Of a DNA stretch of 64,000 nt, positions 54,678 to 62,863 are shown one piece after another. The notes under the pieces were generated by a model. That model worked only from the letters and a program-made list of their open reading frames with translations. It searched no databases and was not told the DNA's origin. Source of the stretch: DASUPK01 sp963804595 (lineage in GTDB: Bacteria; Actinomycetota; Thermoleophilia; Solirubrobacterales; 70-9); NCBI GenBank assembly GCA_963804595.1, contig CAWDQZ010000003.1, positions 186,001 to 250,000 of the forward strand, written 5' to 3'. The translations under genes and the position numbers were made by a program. Each line of letters opens with the position of its first letter. The stretch's first letter is position 1.

Positions 54678-56048
54678 TCAGTCTCCGGCGCGTGCGCCGT
54701 TCCGCGATCCGCCGCCCTGCCCCTTGACGTCGAGGTCGGCGAAGCGATCGGCGAGCGCGGCAGGAAGCCGCGCGCGAACGAGAACCCCGTCCGGGCGATC
54801 CTCACGCTCGAGGTCGCCAGCGATCTGGTGAAGCTCCGAAAGCCGATCACCGGCATCAAAGGGTACGAGGAGCTCCACTCGGGAAAGCGTCGCACTGATC
54901 GATTCGGCGATTCTCGACCTGAGCTCGTCGAACCCCTCGCCGGTCTCCGCCGACACAAGCACGGCGTCGGGATGGCGCAACCGTAGCTCGCGGCGATCCT
55001 CTTCGCCGAGCAGATCGACCTTGTTCATGACCAGGAGCCTGGGCGAGTCACCGGCTCCGATCTCCTCGAGGGCCAGGTCCGCGGCAGCGATCGAGTCGCC
55101 ACGTTGAGGCTCGGGCTCCGATCCGTCGACCACATGCAGGACCAGGTCGGCAAGAACGGTCTCCTCCAGGGTGGCCTTGAACGCCTCGACCAGCTGATGC
55201 GGCAGCTTTCGGATGAAGCCGACCGTGTCGGTGAGCAGGTAGCGCCGTCCTTCGTAGGTGAAGGCCCGCGTCGTGGGATCAAGCGTATGGAAGAGCCTCT
55301 CCCCCACACCAACCCCGGCGCCCGTCAGCGAGTTGAGGAGCGTCGACTTGCCGGCGTTCGTGTAGCCGGCGAGGGCGACCGAGGGAAGCGCCGCGCGTTC
55401 GCGCTCTGCCCGCATCACCGCGCGGTTGCGCTCCACGCCCCTGAGGCGGCGCCGCAGGGCAGTGATGCGATCCCGCGCGAGGCGCCGGTCGGTCTCGATC
55501 TGGGACTCGCCCGGGCCTCGGGTGCCGATACCGCCGTCGATTCGACCCGCCCCCAGCCGCTCGAGGTGGGTCCACAGCCCCCTCATCCGCGCGAGGTTGT
55601 ATTCGAGCTGCGCCAGCTCCACCTGGAGCTTGCCCTCGGCGGTGTGAGCATGGTCGGCGAAAATGTCGAGGATCACTGCGGTGCGGTCGATCACCGGGAC
55701 CCCCAGCTCCTGCTCCAGGTTGCGCTCCTGGCGCGGAACGAGCTCGTCGTCGCAGGCGACCAGGTTGGCATCGGCCGCCGCGATGTCGCGCTTCAGCTCC
55801 ACGAGTTTTCCGCGGCCGAAGTAGCGGTCGGGGTCGGGCGCCTCTCGCGCTTGGGTCATCTCGCCCGCGGTCGCCACGCCGGCGGTCCGCAGGAGCTCCT
55901 TCAGCTCCGCGAGTGGGTCGTTCGCGTGCTCGCCTTCGCGGACAATGCCGATCGCGAAGGCCCGCTGGCGGGCGCGCGGGTTGACCACACCGGCCGTCTC
56001 GCCGCCGTAGCGACTCTCGTTCAACCGTCCGTTGCGGCTTCTCTGCAC
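54678..56048 (-). CDS. hflX: GTPase HflX
   Basis: A 456-residue ribosome-associated GTPase. The N-terminal HflX domain includes YFGRGKLVELK and DRTAVILDIFADHAHTAEGK. The coiled linker carries the glycine-rich GIGTRGPGESQIETDRR. The G domain has G1 GYTNAGKST, G2/G3 DTVGFIRKLP and G4 NKVD. HflX splits stalled or hibernating 70S ribosomes. Start GTG 56048 has TACCAT at -13 to -8. The last 30 residues are Gly/Arg-rich and vary among species. Confidence 0.95.
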   Translation of the reverse strand: MQRSRNGRLNESRYGGETAGVVNPRARQRAFAIGIVREGEHANDPLAELKELLRTAGVATAGEMTQAREAPDPDRYFGRGKLVELKRDIAAADANLVACDDELVPRQERNLEQELGVPVIDRTAVILDIFADHAHTAEGKLQVELAQLEYNLARMRGLWTHLERLGAGRIDGGIGTRGPGESQIETDRRLARDRITALRRRLRGVERNRAVMRAERERAALPSVALAGYTNAGKSTLLNSLTGAGVGVGERLFHTLDPTTRAFTYEGRRYLLTDTVGFIRKLPHQLVEAFKATLEETVLADLVLHVVDGSEPEPQRGDSIAAADLALEEIGAGDSPRLLVMNKVDLLGEEDRRELRLRHPDAVLVSAETGEGFDELRSRIAESISATLSRVELLVPFDAGDRLSELHQIAGDLEREDRPDGVLVRARLPAALADRFADLDVKGQGGGSRNGARAGD

Positions 56049-56055
56049 TCCCCTG

Positions 56056-56061
56056 ATGGTA
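56056..56061 (-). promoter_or_regulatory. Probable -10 element (TACCAT) for hflX
   Basis: TACCAT at -13 to -8 from GTG 56048; no Shine-Dalgarno sequence. Confidence 0.5.
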
Positions 56062-56091
56062 GGGGCACCGCCCCCGCTCGCCTTTAGGGGG

Positions 56092-56973
56092 CTAGGCCGC
56101 CGGCTGGGCCGCGACCTGGGATCCGGCAGCCTTCTCCGGCACCATGGGCAGCAACGCCGCCGCCGCGATCACGGCGATGAACGCCAGGCAGCGGGCGACG
56201 ACATCGAGCGCGTCCGACCCCAGCGGATCGCCGAAGACCAGGATCCCGCCGGTGATCGCCGCCAGCGTCGCGCTGGCGGAGAAGGCGACGATCACGGCCA
56301 CCGGCTCACCCAGCTGGAGACCGCGAGCGAGCGCCAGGAACCCGCCGATACCGCCGATGATCGCGAGTGCCGTCCAGGGCGTGAGCAGGGCGAGCGGTGA
56401 GGCCGGAACGGTCACGGCGAGCGCCTTGATCGCCACGTCCGAGACCCCGAGCGAGCTCCCCGCTGCGACCGCCAGCAGGATCCAGCCGCGGCTGACCAGG
56501 CGGCGATGGGCGGACGCGAACAAGAGGACGCCGACGAGGGCGAGCGTCCCGCCCTCGAAGGCCAGCATGGTCGTGCTGGTGAAGGTGTCGTCGTCGTGAC
56601 CGTGTCCCGCGGTGAGCGCCAGGAAGCTGAGGCCGGCCGCACACAGGCCGAGACCGACCAGCTCGCGGGTTCCCACGGCGAGCCCGAACCAGCGGCGCGC
56701 GGGAACGGCCAGGAGGGCGAGGCCGCCGGCGATCACCGCCTGGACGAGCGACAGCGGTGCCATCGAGAGAGCCACCACGTGCATGCCCCAGCCGAGAGTG
56801 GCGAGGCCGAAGCCGATCGCCCACCACCTGGAGCGGAAGAGGGCCGCCGCGCTCCGCAACGGGTTGCGCATGGCGACGTCCGGGGCCGCGAGGGCGCCGC
56901 GGTGCTTGCAGAGCAGCGCCACGCCCGAGAAGGCGGCGCAGCCGAGTGCCAGTATCAGTCCGATCTCGCTCAT
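56092..56973 (-). CDS. DMT/EamA-like membrane transporter
   Basis: A 293-residue protein with about nine to ten membrane helices of the drug/metabolite transporter superfamily. The first (GLILALGCAAFSGVALLCKH) and the internal repeat (about 1-140 and 160-285) fit the EamA fold. A polar HGHDDDTF loop lies between helices 4 and 5. Substrate unknown. Start ATG 56973 has neither a clear Shine-Dalgarno sequence nor TANNNT. A hairpin-free 43-base gap separates it from hflX in the same direction. Confidence 0.82.
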   Translation of the reverse strand: MSEIGLILALGCAAFSGVALLCKHRGALAAPDVAMRNPLRSAAALFRSRWWAIGFGLATLGWGMHVVALSMAPLSLVQAVIAGGLALLAVPARRWFGLAVGTRELVGLGLCAAGLSFLALTAGHGHDDDTFTSTTMLAFEGGTLALVGVLLFASAHRRLVSRGWILLAVAAGSSLGVSDVAIKALAVTVPASPLALLTPWTALAIIGGIGGFLALARGLQLGEPVAVIVAFSASATLAAITGGILVFGDPLGSDALDVVARCLAFIAVIAAAALLPMVPEKAAGSQVAAQPAA

Positions 56974-57135
56974 TGGATGGTGGTTCGGCGGTCCAGGGTC
57001 ATGCCTTTAGCTGAGAGGCGGATAAAGGCCAATTCGCCCCCGGGCCCCCGGGCACGCTACGGGCTCGCTGCCGGCGGTGCGCCGGTTCCCGCGCTGCTAC
57101 CCGGTCGGACCGATCTGAACCCCGCACGGCCCTCC

Positions 57136-58329
57136 CTAAGGCGTCAAATGAGCTCTCAGGCGCTCGACGGCCTCGGCGAGCAACTCGTCAGGGGTGGTCA
57201 GGGAGATTCGGAAGAACCCGTCGCCGCTCGGGCCGTACATCGAGCCGGGTGAGATCACGACGGCCGCCTCCTCGAGGACCATCTCGGTGAACGAGGTGGA
57301 CGTGTGCCCGTCGGGAACGGGCGCCCAGACGTAGATCGTGCCCTTCGGCGCCTCGACCTCGACGCCGATGTCGCGGAGAGCGCCGACGACCAGATCCCGC
57401 CGGCGCTCGTAGATCCGACACATCTGCTCGACCTCCTTGCGCGGCCCGCGGAGAGCCGCCGCCCCGGCCAGCTGCACCGCCTCGAAGAGGCCCGAGTCGA
57501 CATTCGTCTTCAGGCGCCAGTAGGTCCGGATCGCCTCGGCGTTGCCGAGAATCGCCGCGCAGCGCCAGCCCGTCATGTTGTAGCCCTTGGACAGCGAGAA
57601 GACCTCCACGCCGACCTCCTTGGCGCCCGGGGTGGCGAGGAAGCTCGGCGCGACGTAGCCGTCATAGGTCGTCTCCGAATACGCGTTGTCGTGGACGACG
57701 AGGAACTCGTGGCGCTGCGCGAGCTCCACCACGCGCTCGAAGAAGCCTGCGGGCGCGACCGCGCCGGTCGGGTTGTTGGGGTAGTTGATGAACATCAGCC
57801 TCGCGGCCTCGAGCTTCTCCTCGGGGATCGCGTCCAGGTCGGGTGTGAAGTCCAGACCCGCCCTGAGCGGCAGCAGGTGCGCCTCGGCCCCCGCGAGAAC
57901 TGGTCCGCTCGTGTAGACGGGGTATCCGGGGTCCGAGGCCAGCGCGACGTCACCGGGATCCAGGAAGGCGAAGCAGAGGTTGTAGATGCACTCCTTCGCC
58001 CCGATCGCCGGGATCACCTCGTCGATCGGATCGATCTCGACTCCGAAGCGCTGCAGGTAGAAGTCGGCGAAGGCCTCGCGGAACTCCCTGCGGCCGCGGT
58101 TGCTCGGATAGCGCTGGGCCTCGGGGTCGCCCACCGCCTCGCGCATCGCCTCGACGATGTAGCGGAAGGTCGGGGTGTCCGGGTCGCCGATGCCGAGGCT
58201 GATCACCTCGATGCCCTGATCGCGCTTCGCCTCGATCCGCCGCTCGAGCTCGGCGAACATGTAGGGCGGGATCGCCTCGAGGCGCTGAGAGGGGGCGGCG
58301 AGCCCCTTTTTCTTGGCCGGTGCCGACAT
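57136..58329 (-). CDS. dapL: Class I aminotransferase, probably LL-diaminopimelate aminotransferase
   Basis: A 397-residue PLP enzyme. SLSKGYNMTGWR holds the PLP lysine (near residue 236), with YPNNPTGAVA, VHDNAYSE and the final RISLTTPDELL. The start (IPPYMFAELERRIEAKRDQG) matches the DapL group, which converts tetrahydrodipicolinate and glutamate directly into LL-diaminopimelate. The adjacent dapF-like gene supports this over other branch I aminotransferases, which is the alternative. TAGTCT at -17 to -12 is a weak -10 candidate. Confidence 0.75.
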   Translation of the reverse strand: MSAPAKKKGLAAPSQRLEAIPPYMFAELERRIEAKRDQGIEVISLGIGDPDTPTFRYIVEAMREAVGDPEAQRYPSNRGRREFREAFADFYLQRFGVEIDPIDEVIPAIGAKECIYNLCFAFLDPGDVALASDPGYPVYTSGPVLAGAEAHLLPLRAGLDFTPDLDAIPEEKLEAARLMFINYPNNPTGAVAPAGFFERVVELAQRHEFLVVHDNAYSETTYDGYVAPSFLATPGAKEVGVEVFSLSKGYNMTGWRCAAILGNAEAIRTYWRLKTNVDSGLFEAVQLAGAAALRGPRKEVEQMCRIYERRRDLVVGALRDIGVEVEAPKGTIYVWAPVPDGHTSTSFTEMVLEEAAVVISPGSMYGPSGDGFFRISLTTPDELLAEAVERLRAHLTP

Positions 58330-58375
58330 CGGAAGCGAGAAGACTAGGGGGCGCCCAGGCTTCGCTGCGGCGCGC

Positions 58376-59218
58376 TCAGGCGAGCTCCTCGAGGGTCCGG
58401 AGAAGCTCCTGAGAGAGCTCGCCCGCGAAGATCGGCTCGGCCCAGCCCGTCAGCCGCACGGACAGGACGTCTCCGATCTCGACCTCGAGCTCGCCGCCGT
58501 CGAGCTCCACCGTCAGCGTGCTCGGCGCTCCGGCAAGGTGTGCCGCGACAGCCGCGCCGGACGCCCCGGTCCCGGACGAGAGCGTCTCCCCGACCCCGCG
58601 TTCGAAGATCCGCGCACGGACCCGATCGCCTTCGGCGCGGTAGAAGCTCACATTGGTCCGGTTCGGGAACAGCGGGCTGCTCTCGATCTCGGGGCCGATC
58701 GCGGACAGGTCGAGCGACTCGAGCTCGTCGCCGATGGCGATCGCGCACTGCGGGTTGCCGATCGAGACGTGCTGGAAGGCCCAGGATCGCCCCGCCGCGA
58801 CCACCTCCCCTCGCCCGTCCTCCGCGCCGGAGGGATAGTCGCCGGAAGCAGTGCTCGCCCGCCCCATCTCCAGCGCCGCCTCCCGCTTGGAGCGGATGGT
58901 GGGCGTCATCGGCCCCGCCTTGGTCAGGATCGTGAACTCGTCGTCCTCGGTCCAGCCCGAGCGGCGCAGGTAGAGCGCGGCCTCGCGTGCCCCGTTGCCG
59001 GAGAGCTCGGCCTCGGAACCATCCGGGTTGAAGATGCGGAGCTCCGCGACATAGGCGGGATCCTCCACCGGCGCGAGCAGCAGCAGCCCATCCGAGCCCA
59101 CGCCGAAGTGCACATCGCAGAGCCGCCTGATCCGCTCCGGACTGGGCGCCCACGGCAGGGCCGCGGCCTCGACGATCAGGTAGTCGTTGCCGAGCGCGGT
59201 CCACTTCTCGAACTGCAT
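58376..59218 (-). CDS. DapF-like protein lacking the catalytic cysteines
   Basis: A 280-residue protein with the diaminopimelate-epimerase fold: start QFEKWTALGNDYLIVE, SGNGAREAALYL, GNPQCAIAI and RGVGETLSSGTGASGAA. In true DapF these blocks read SGNGxRC, GNPH and GETxxCGTG. Here the first catalytic Cys is Glu (E79), the second is Ser (S215) and the His is Gln (Q157), while the Glu of GET (E211) is kept. I checked each codon. The two-cysteine racemisation chemistry is therefore not possible. It may do another reaction or be a regulator. TAGGGT is at -12 to -7 from ATG 59218. Confidence 0.85.
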   Translation of the reverse strand: MQFEKWTALGNDYLIVEAAALPWAPSPERIRRLCDVHFGVGSDGLLLLAPVEDPAYVAELRIFNPDGSEAELSGNGAREAALYLRRSGWTEDDEFTILTKAGPMTPTIRSKREAALEMGRASTASGDYPSGAEDGRGEVVAAGRSWAFQHVSIGNPQCAIAIGDELESLDLSAIGPEIESSPLFPNRTNVSFYRAEGDRVRARIFERGVGETLSSGTGASGAAVAAHLAGAPSTLTVELDGGELEVEIGDVLSVRLTGWAEPIFAGELSQELLRTLEELA

Positions 59219-59224
59219 GCGGAG

Positions 59225-59230
59225 ACCCTA
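59225..59230 (-). promoter_or_regulatory. Probable -10 element (TAGGGT) for the DapF-like gene
   Basis: TAGGGT at -12 to -7 from ATG 59218. It covers the stop codon of the SnoaL relic. Confidence 0.55.
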
Positions 59231-59466
59231 TTCAGCGTCGGATTCGATGGACCCGGCGGCCGCTCTGGCCGTCTCTTCCTGGAGGAAGTAGACCATCCTC
59301 GTGAGCTGGCCCTGACCGAACTCGCAGACAAGCCAGGCCCTCACCTCGAGCGGCGCCATTGCTCGACCATCGCATCCCAGCCCTCGAAGGTCCCTGACTC
59401 CGGCCAACCTTCGGGCGCCACGATCACGCCCCGCGGGTCGCAGACCGACCGCAGCCGGTCCTCCCG
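59228..59466 (-). pseudogene. Remnant of a SnoaL-like gene, frameshifted
   Basis: Two adjacent frames carry parts of one SnoaL-like protein: first EDRLRSVCDPRGVIVAPEGW with PESGTFEGWDAMVEQWRR, then after a frame change and internal loss LEVRAWLVCEFGQGQLTRMV with YFLQEETARAAAG. These match the centre and C-terminal parts of the SnoaL family members found elsewhere in the window (PEGWPE; the AL.AAGL end). The N-terminal part is gone, and the left end is fused with the tail of miaA. Confidence 0.6.
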
Positions 59467-60359
59467 GGTTCCGATCGGTCGAGCAGCGACACGATCTCCG
59501 ACGCCACGTCCGCATCGTCCCGAGCCGTCCGGTCGATCACGGTGACATCTTCCATCCGCCGCATCCAGGTGAGCTGTCGCCGGGCGTACTGGCGGTGGGC
59601 GCGCTTCATCGCACGCGGATTGCCGTTCAGCAGATCCTCGAAGCCGAGCGCCGCCCGGGCGGTCCGTGAGGCCCCGGCGGCCGCGGCGCGGCGCGCCTCG
59701 TCGGCCGCCGCCGAGGCGACCATCTCGTCGACGCGCGCGTCGATCCGCTCGCCGAGCTGGCCGCGTGCCATCGAGAGCCCCACGAGCACGGTCGGGTGCC
59801 GCAGATCCGCTGTCCAGAGCCGCTCGCCGCTGCGCGCCGGCTCGATTCCGGCACGGGTCAGCTCCGTGAAGCGGGCGATGCGCTTGCGGTCGTTCGGATC
59901 GACCCCGGCCGCGAACTCGGCGTCGAGCTCCGCGTGAAGCGCCGCCGGCCCGCGCTCCTCGAGCTCACGTTCGACCTTCTCCCGGATCTCCGGGGGCACA
60001 GGCGGGCGGAGGTCGAGATCGGCCAGGGCCGCGCGCAGATACAGCCCGGTGCCGCCGGCGACGATCGGGCGGCGTCCCTCGGCGAGCAGGGAGTCGATCT
60101 CGGCGTGGGCGAGTTCCGCATAGCGGCCGGCGCTGAACTCCTCGGTCGGGCTGACGAAGGAGAGCAGGCGGTGTTCGAGGCGCTCCCGCTGCTCGGCATC
60201 CGGCGCACCGCTCAGGACCTCGAGCCCCCGATAGACCTGGATGGAGTCACAGTTGACGGCCACGGGGTCCTCGCCGCGCTCCCGAAGGCGCTCGGCGACG
60301 GCGATCGCCACTCCGGTTTTGCCCACGGCCGTCGGGCCAAAGAGCGCGAGGATCTTCAA
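59424..60359 (-). CDS. miaA: tRNA dimethylallyltransferase MiaA
   Basis: A 311-residue enzyme that adds a dimethylallyl group to A37 of tRNAs reading U-codons. The ATP/DMAPP P-loop is FGPTAVGKTG (about 7-16), with NCDSIQVYRGLEVLSGAP and AGGTGLYLRA as conserved blocks, and the basic tRNA-contact helix RQYARRQLTWMRR. TTG 60359 overlaps the miaB stop. The last about 20 residues (DRSEPGRTGCGRSATRGA) come from the SnoaL relic read in another phase, so the original stop was probably lost. The active core is intact. Confidence 0.94.
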   Translation of the reverse strand: MKILALFGPTAVGKTGVAIAVAERLRERGEDPVAVNCDSIQVYRGLEVLSGAPDAEQRERLEHRLLSFVSPTEEFSAGRYAELAHAEIDSLLAEGRRPIVAGGTGLYLRAALADLDLRPPVPPEIREKVERELEERGPAALHAELDAEFAAGVDPNDRKRIARFTELTRAGIEPARSGERLWTADLRHPTVLVGLSMARGQLGERIDARVDEMVASAAADEARRAAAAGASRTARAALGFEDLLNGNPRAMKRAHRQYARRQLTWMRRMEDVTVIDRTARDDADVASEIVSLLDRSEPGRTGCGRSATRGA

Positions 60360-61675
60360 GCGGCGCGGCTGAGCAGCCGCTCCGACCCGCCCAGCGTGGT
60401 CGAGGTGGCGCTGCTGATCTCGACGTCGACGAGCTCGCCGGGAACGGCGGTCCCGTCGAAGTTGACGGTCTTGTTGTGCCGCGTGCGGCCGCGGAGGCGG
60501 CTCGGATCGGTCCGGCTCGGTCCCTCGACCAGAACGTTCACGGTGCGCCCGAGGAATCGCTGGGCTCGCTCGCGCGCGCGGCGCTGGACCAGCTCCACCA
60601 GTCGCTCCATCCGCTCGCGCTTCACCGGATGGGGCAGGTGATCGTCGAGATCGGCCGCCTCGGTGCCGCGTCGCGGCGAGAAGATGAACGTGAATGCCCC
60701 GTCGTAGCCGACCTCGTCGACCACCTCGAGGGTCTGATCGAAGTCGTCGTCGGTCTCCCCGGGGAACCCGACGATGATGTCCGTAGTGATTGCGCAGTCC
60801 GGGACGTGCTCGCGGATCAGCGCGACGCGGTCCATGTAGCGCTCGCGGTCGTAGGTGCGCCGCATCCGCTTGAGCACGGCGCTCGACCCGGACTGAAGCG
60901 GCAGATGGATGTGCTCGCAGACCGAAGCCAGGTCGGCATGCGCCCGGATCACCTCCTCCCTGGTGTCCTTCGGATGTGGGCTGGTGTAGCGGATGCGATC
61001 GATCCCCTCGATCGCGTCTACCCGCGCCAGGAGGTCCGCGAAGCCGATTCGGCGCTCCTTCGGCAGGTCACGCCCGTAGCTGTTCACGTTCTGGCCGAGC
61101 AGCGTCACCTCCCGGACGCCGTCTCCAGCCAGGCGGTCGATCTCGGCGAGGAGCTCCTCCGGATCGCGACTGACCTCACGGCCCCGAACCGAGGGGACGA
61201 TGCAGTACGAGCAGACGCAGTTGCAGCCCTGTGAGATCTGCACCCATGCCTGGAACTCCCGCCCCCGCTTCATCGGCAGGTGCCCCGAGACGTCCTCGAA
61301 CTCGAAATAGCCCTGGGCGGTGAGCGAGTCCGAGGTGAGGAACTCCGCCAGGCGGTGAATCTGTCCCGGTCCGAAGGCGACGTCGACGAACGGGAAGCGC
61401 CGGAAGACCTCGTCCTTCACCGACTGTGCCCAGCAGCCGCCGACACCGACGACTCGCGCCGGATCCTCGGACTTGAGACGCTTCGCCTCCCCGAGGTGCG
61501 CGATGAAGCGGTTGTCCGCCGACTCGCGGATCGAGCAGGTGTTGAAGAGGATCAGGTCCGCGCCCTCGCGGTCCTCCGATTCGACGTAGCCGAGCGAGTC
61601 GAGCATGCCCTTCATCCGCTCGGAGTCGTGCTCGTTCATCTGGCAGCCGAACGTGGTGACGTGGTAGCTCCGCAT
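60356..61675 (-). CDS. miaB: tRNA-2-methylthio-N6-dimethylallyladenosine synthase MiaB
   Basis: A 439-residue radical-SAM methylthiotransferase that finishes the A37 modification begun by MiaA. The N-terminal cluster Cys are in TFGCQMN, FNTCSIRE and GGCWAQ. The radical SAM cluster is C-x3-C-x2-C (GCNCVCSYCIVP, about 152-163). A TRAM domain ends the protein (LRGRTRHNKTVNF...). ATG 61675 has TAAATT at -13 to -8; TTG 61684 is the alternative. It is coupled to miaA by TTGA overlap. Confidence 0.95.
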   Translation of the reverse strand: MRSYHVTTFGCQMNEHDSERMKGMLDSLGYVESEDREGADLILFNTCSIRESADNRFIAHLGEAKRLKSEDPARVVGVGGCWAQSVKDEVFRRFPFVDVAFGPGQIHRLAEFLTSDSLTAQGYFEFEDVSGHLPMKRGREFQAWVQISQGCNCVCSYCIVPSVRGREVSRDPEELLAEIDRLAGDGVREVTLLGQNVNSYGRDLPKERRIGFADLLARVDAIEGIDRIRYTSPHPKDTREEVIRAHADLASVCEHIHLPLQSGSSAVLKRMRRTYDRERYMDRVALIREHVPDCAITTDIIVGFPGETDDDFDQTLEVVDEVGYDGAFTFIFSPRRGTEAADLDDHLPHPVKRERMERLVELVQRRARERAQRFLGRTVNVLVEGPSRTDPSRLRGRTRHNKTVNFDGTAVPGELVDVEISSATSTTLGGSERLLSRAA

Positions 61676-61682
61676 CGGGGTC

Positions 61683-61688
61683 AATTTA
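61683..61688 (-). promoter_or_regulatory. Probable -10 element (TAAATT) for miaB-miaA
   Basis: TAAATT at -13 to -8 from ATG 61675. Confidence 0.5.
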
Positions 61689-61716
61689 GCGACGCCCCGC
61701 TCACCCTGGCGGTGGG

Positions 61717-62356
61717 TCAGCCTCCGACGGTGAGAGTGCCCTCCATGCCGGCCTCGCGGTGACCGGGCACCGTGCAGTAGAAGGTGTACTCACCCGGAGC
61801 CAGGTTGCTCAGCTGGACGGACTGCTTGCCGGCCGTGAACGGCTGCACCTGGCCCAGCACGTTGCCGTTCGCCGTGGCCACGGCGATGCTGTGCGGCACG
61901 GGTGACGGGTTGTCGTAGGTGATCGTCACGTTGCCCGGCTGGGCGGTCAGGCCGTTGGGCTGATAGATCAGCCCGCCGTCGGCCGGCGAGCTGACGTCCA
62001 GGGTCTCGGCGCCTCCGGCGGACCCCGTCGATCCCGTGGCGCCGGTGTTCGTCGGTGTCTTCTGGTTGCCGCCGGAGCTCGCCTGCGGCTGACCTCCCGG
62101 GTTCGCCGGGGGAGTCGCATTCGCCGGCTGCTGCTCCTTGGCGAGCTCCTCGTTGCGCTTGTCCTGCTCGTCTCGCGACTTGACCACCGCGAACGCCATC
62201 GTGGCGACGACGATGCGCCGCGAACAGGGCCGTACCGCCCACGAGAATCGCGCGGTTGGCCGGAAACCTGTCGCTCTCGCGAATTCCCAGGAACGCGAGT
62301 GACACGGCCGTGACGACCAGGATGATCCCCAGCACGAAGAAGAAGTTGCCGTCCAT
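61717..62356 (-). pseudogene. Membrane-anchored cupredoxin, interrupted by a +1 frameshift
   Basis: The N-terminus lies in one frame from ATG 62356 (MDGNFFFVLGIILVVTAVSL, ... ILVGGTALFAA) and the rest in the next (VVATMAFAVVKSRDEQDKRN and the cupredoxin domain). Removing one C near 62216 gives a continuous second transmembrane helix (TALFAA joined to IVVATMAFAVV). The cupredoxin part has copper ligands His (VPHSIAV), Cys (TFYCTVPGH), His and Met (GMEG), as in plastocyanin-like proteins. Whether it is a real frameshift or a sequencing error cannot be told. The intact gene would encode about 213 residues. Confidence 0.75.
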
Positions 62357-62408
62357 CCGGCGCGGATCCTACCCCTGCGGGCAGGCGATCAGGCGCTTGC
62401 CCGAGCGA

Positions 62409-62860
62409 TCATGCCGCCTCGCTCAGGCGTCGTTCGACCCCTCGCACCGCGTCGTAGGCGAGCTCCGATGGGAAGCCGCGCCTGATCAGCAGCCCCAGTG
62501 CTCGCTCGCGGTCGCGTTCCGTATCGCAGCTCATGCCCCTGGCCAGCAGGATGGACGTGGCGCGCTCGAGCAGGGCCGCGTCGTCCTCGCCACTGAGCGC
62601 CGCCTCGATGTGCTCGCGGGCCACTCCCCGGCCCTCGAGGGTGACCTCGATCCGGTCGGGTCCCCACCCCGCCAGCAGCCGCCTGTCGGCGGCAAAACGG
62701 CGGGCGAAGCTCGCGTCGTCGATCGCCCCGGCCTCAGCCAGCAGCGCGATGACCTCCTCGACGCTCCTCGTCCTCCACCCCGCGCTCGGCCAGCCAGGCA
62801 CGGAGCTCGGACTCGGTGCGCTCCTTGTAGCCGAGCGCCTTCAGCGCGAGGTCGTATGGA
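62409..62860 (-). pseudogene. recX: RecX regulator, interrupted by a +1 frameshift
   Basis: RecX inhibits RecA filaments and usually follows recA. The N-terminal helices read PYDLALKALGYKERTESELR with AWLAERGVEDEE in one frame, then from about 62764 the protein continues in the next frame as VEEVIALLAEAGAIDDASFA, RRFAADRRLLAGWGPDRIEV and so on to LSEAA. Deleting one base after GACGAGGAG rejoins both parts. No ATG/GTG/TTG is found at the expected start right after recA, so a second disruption or a CTG start is possible. Confidence 0.75.
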
Positions 62861-62863
62861 TCC

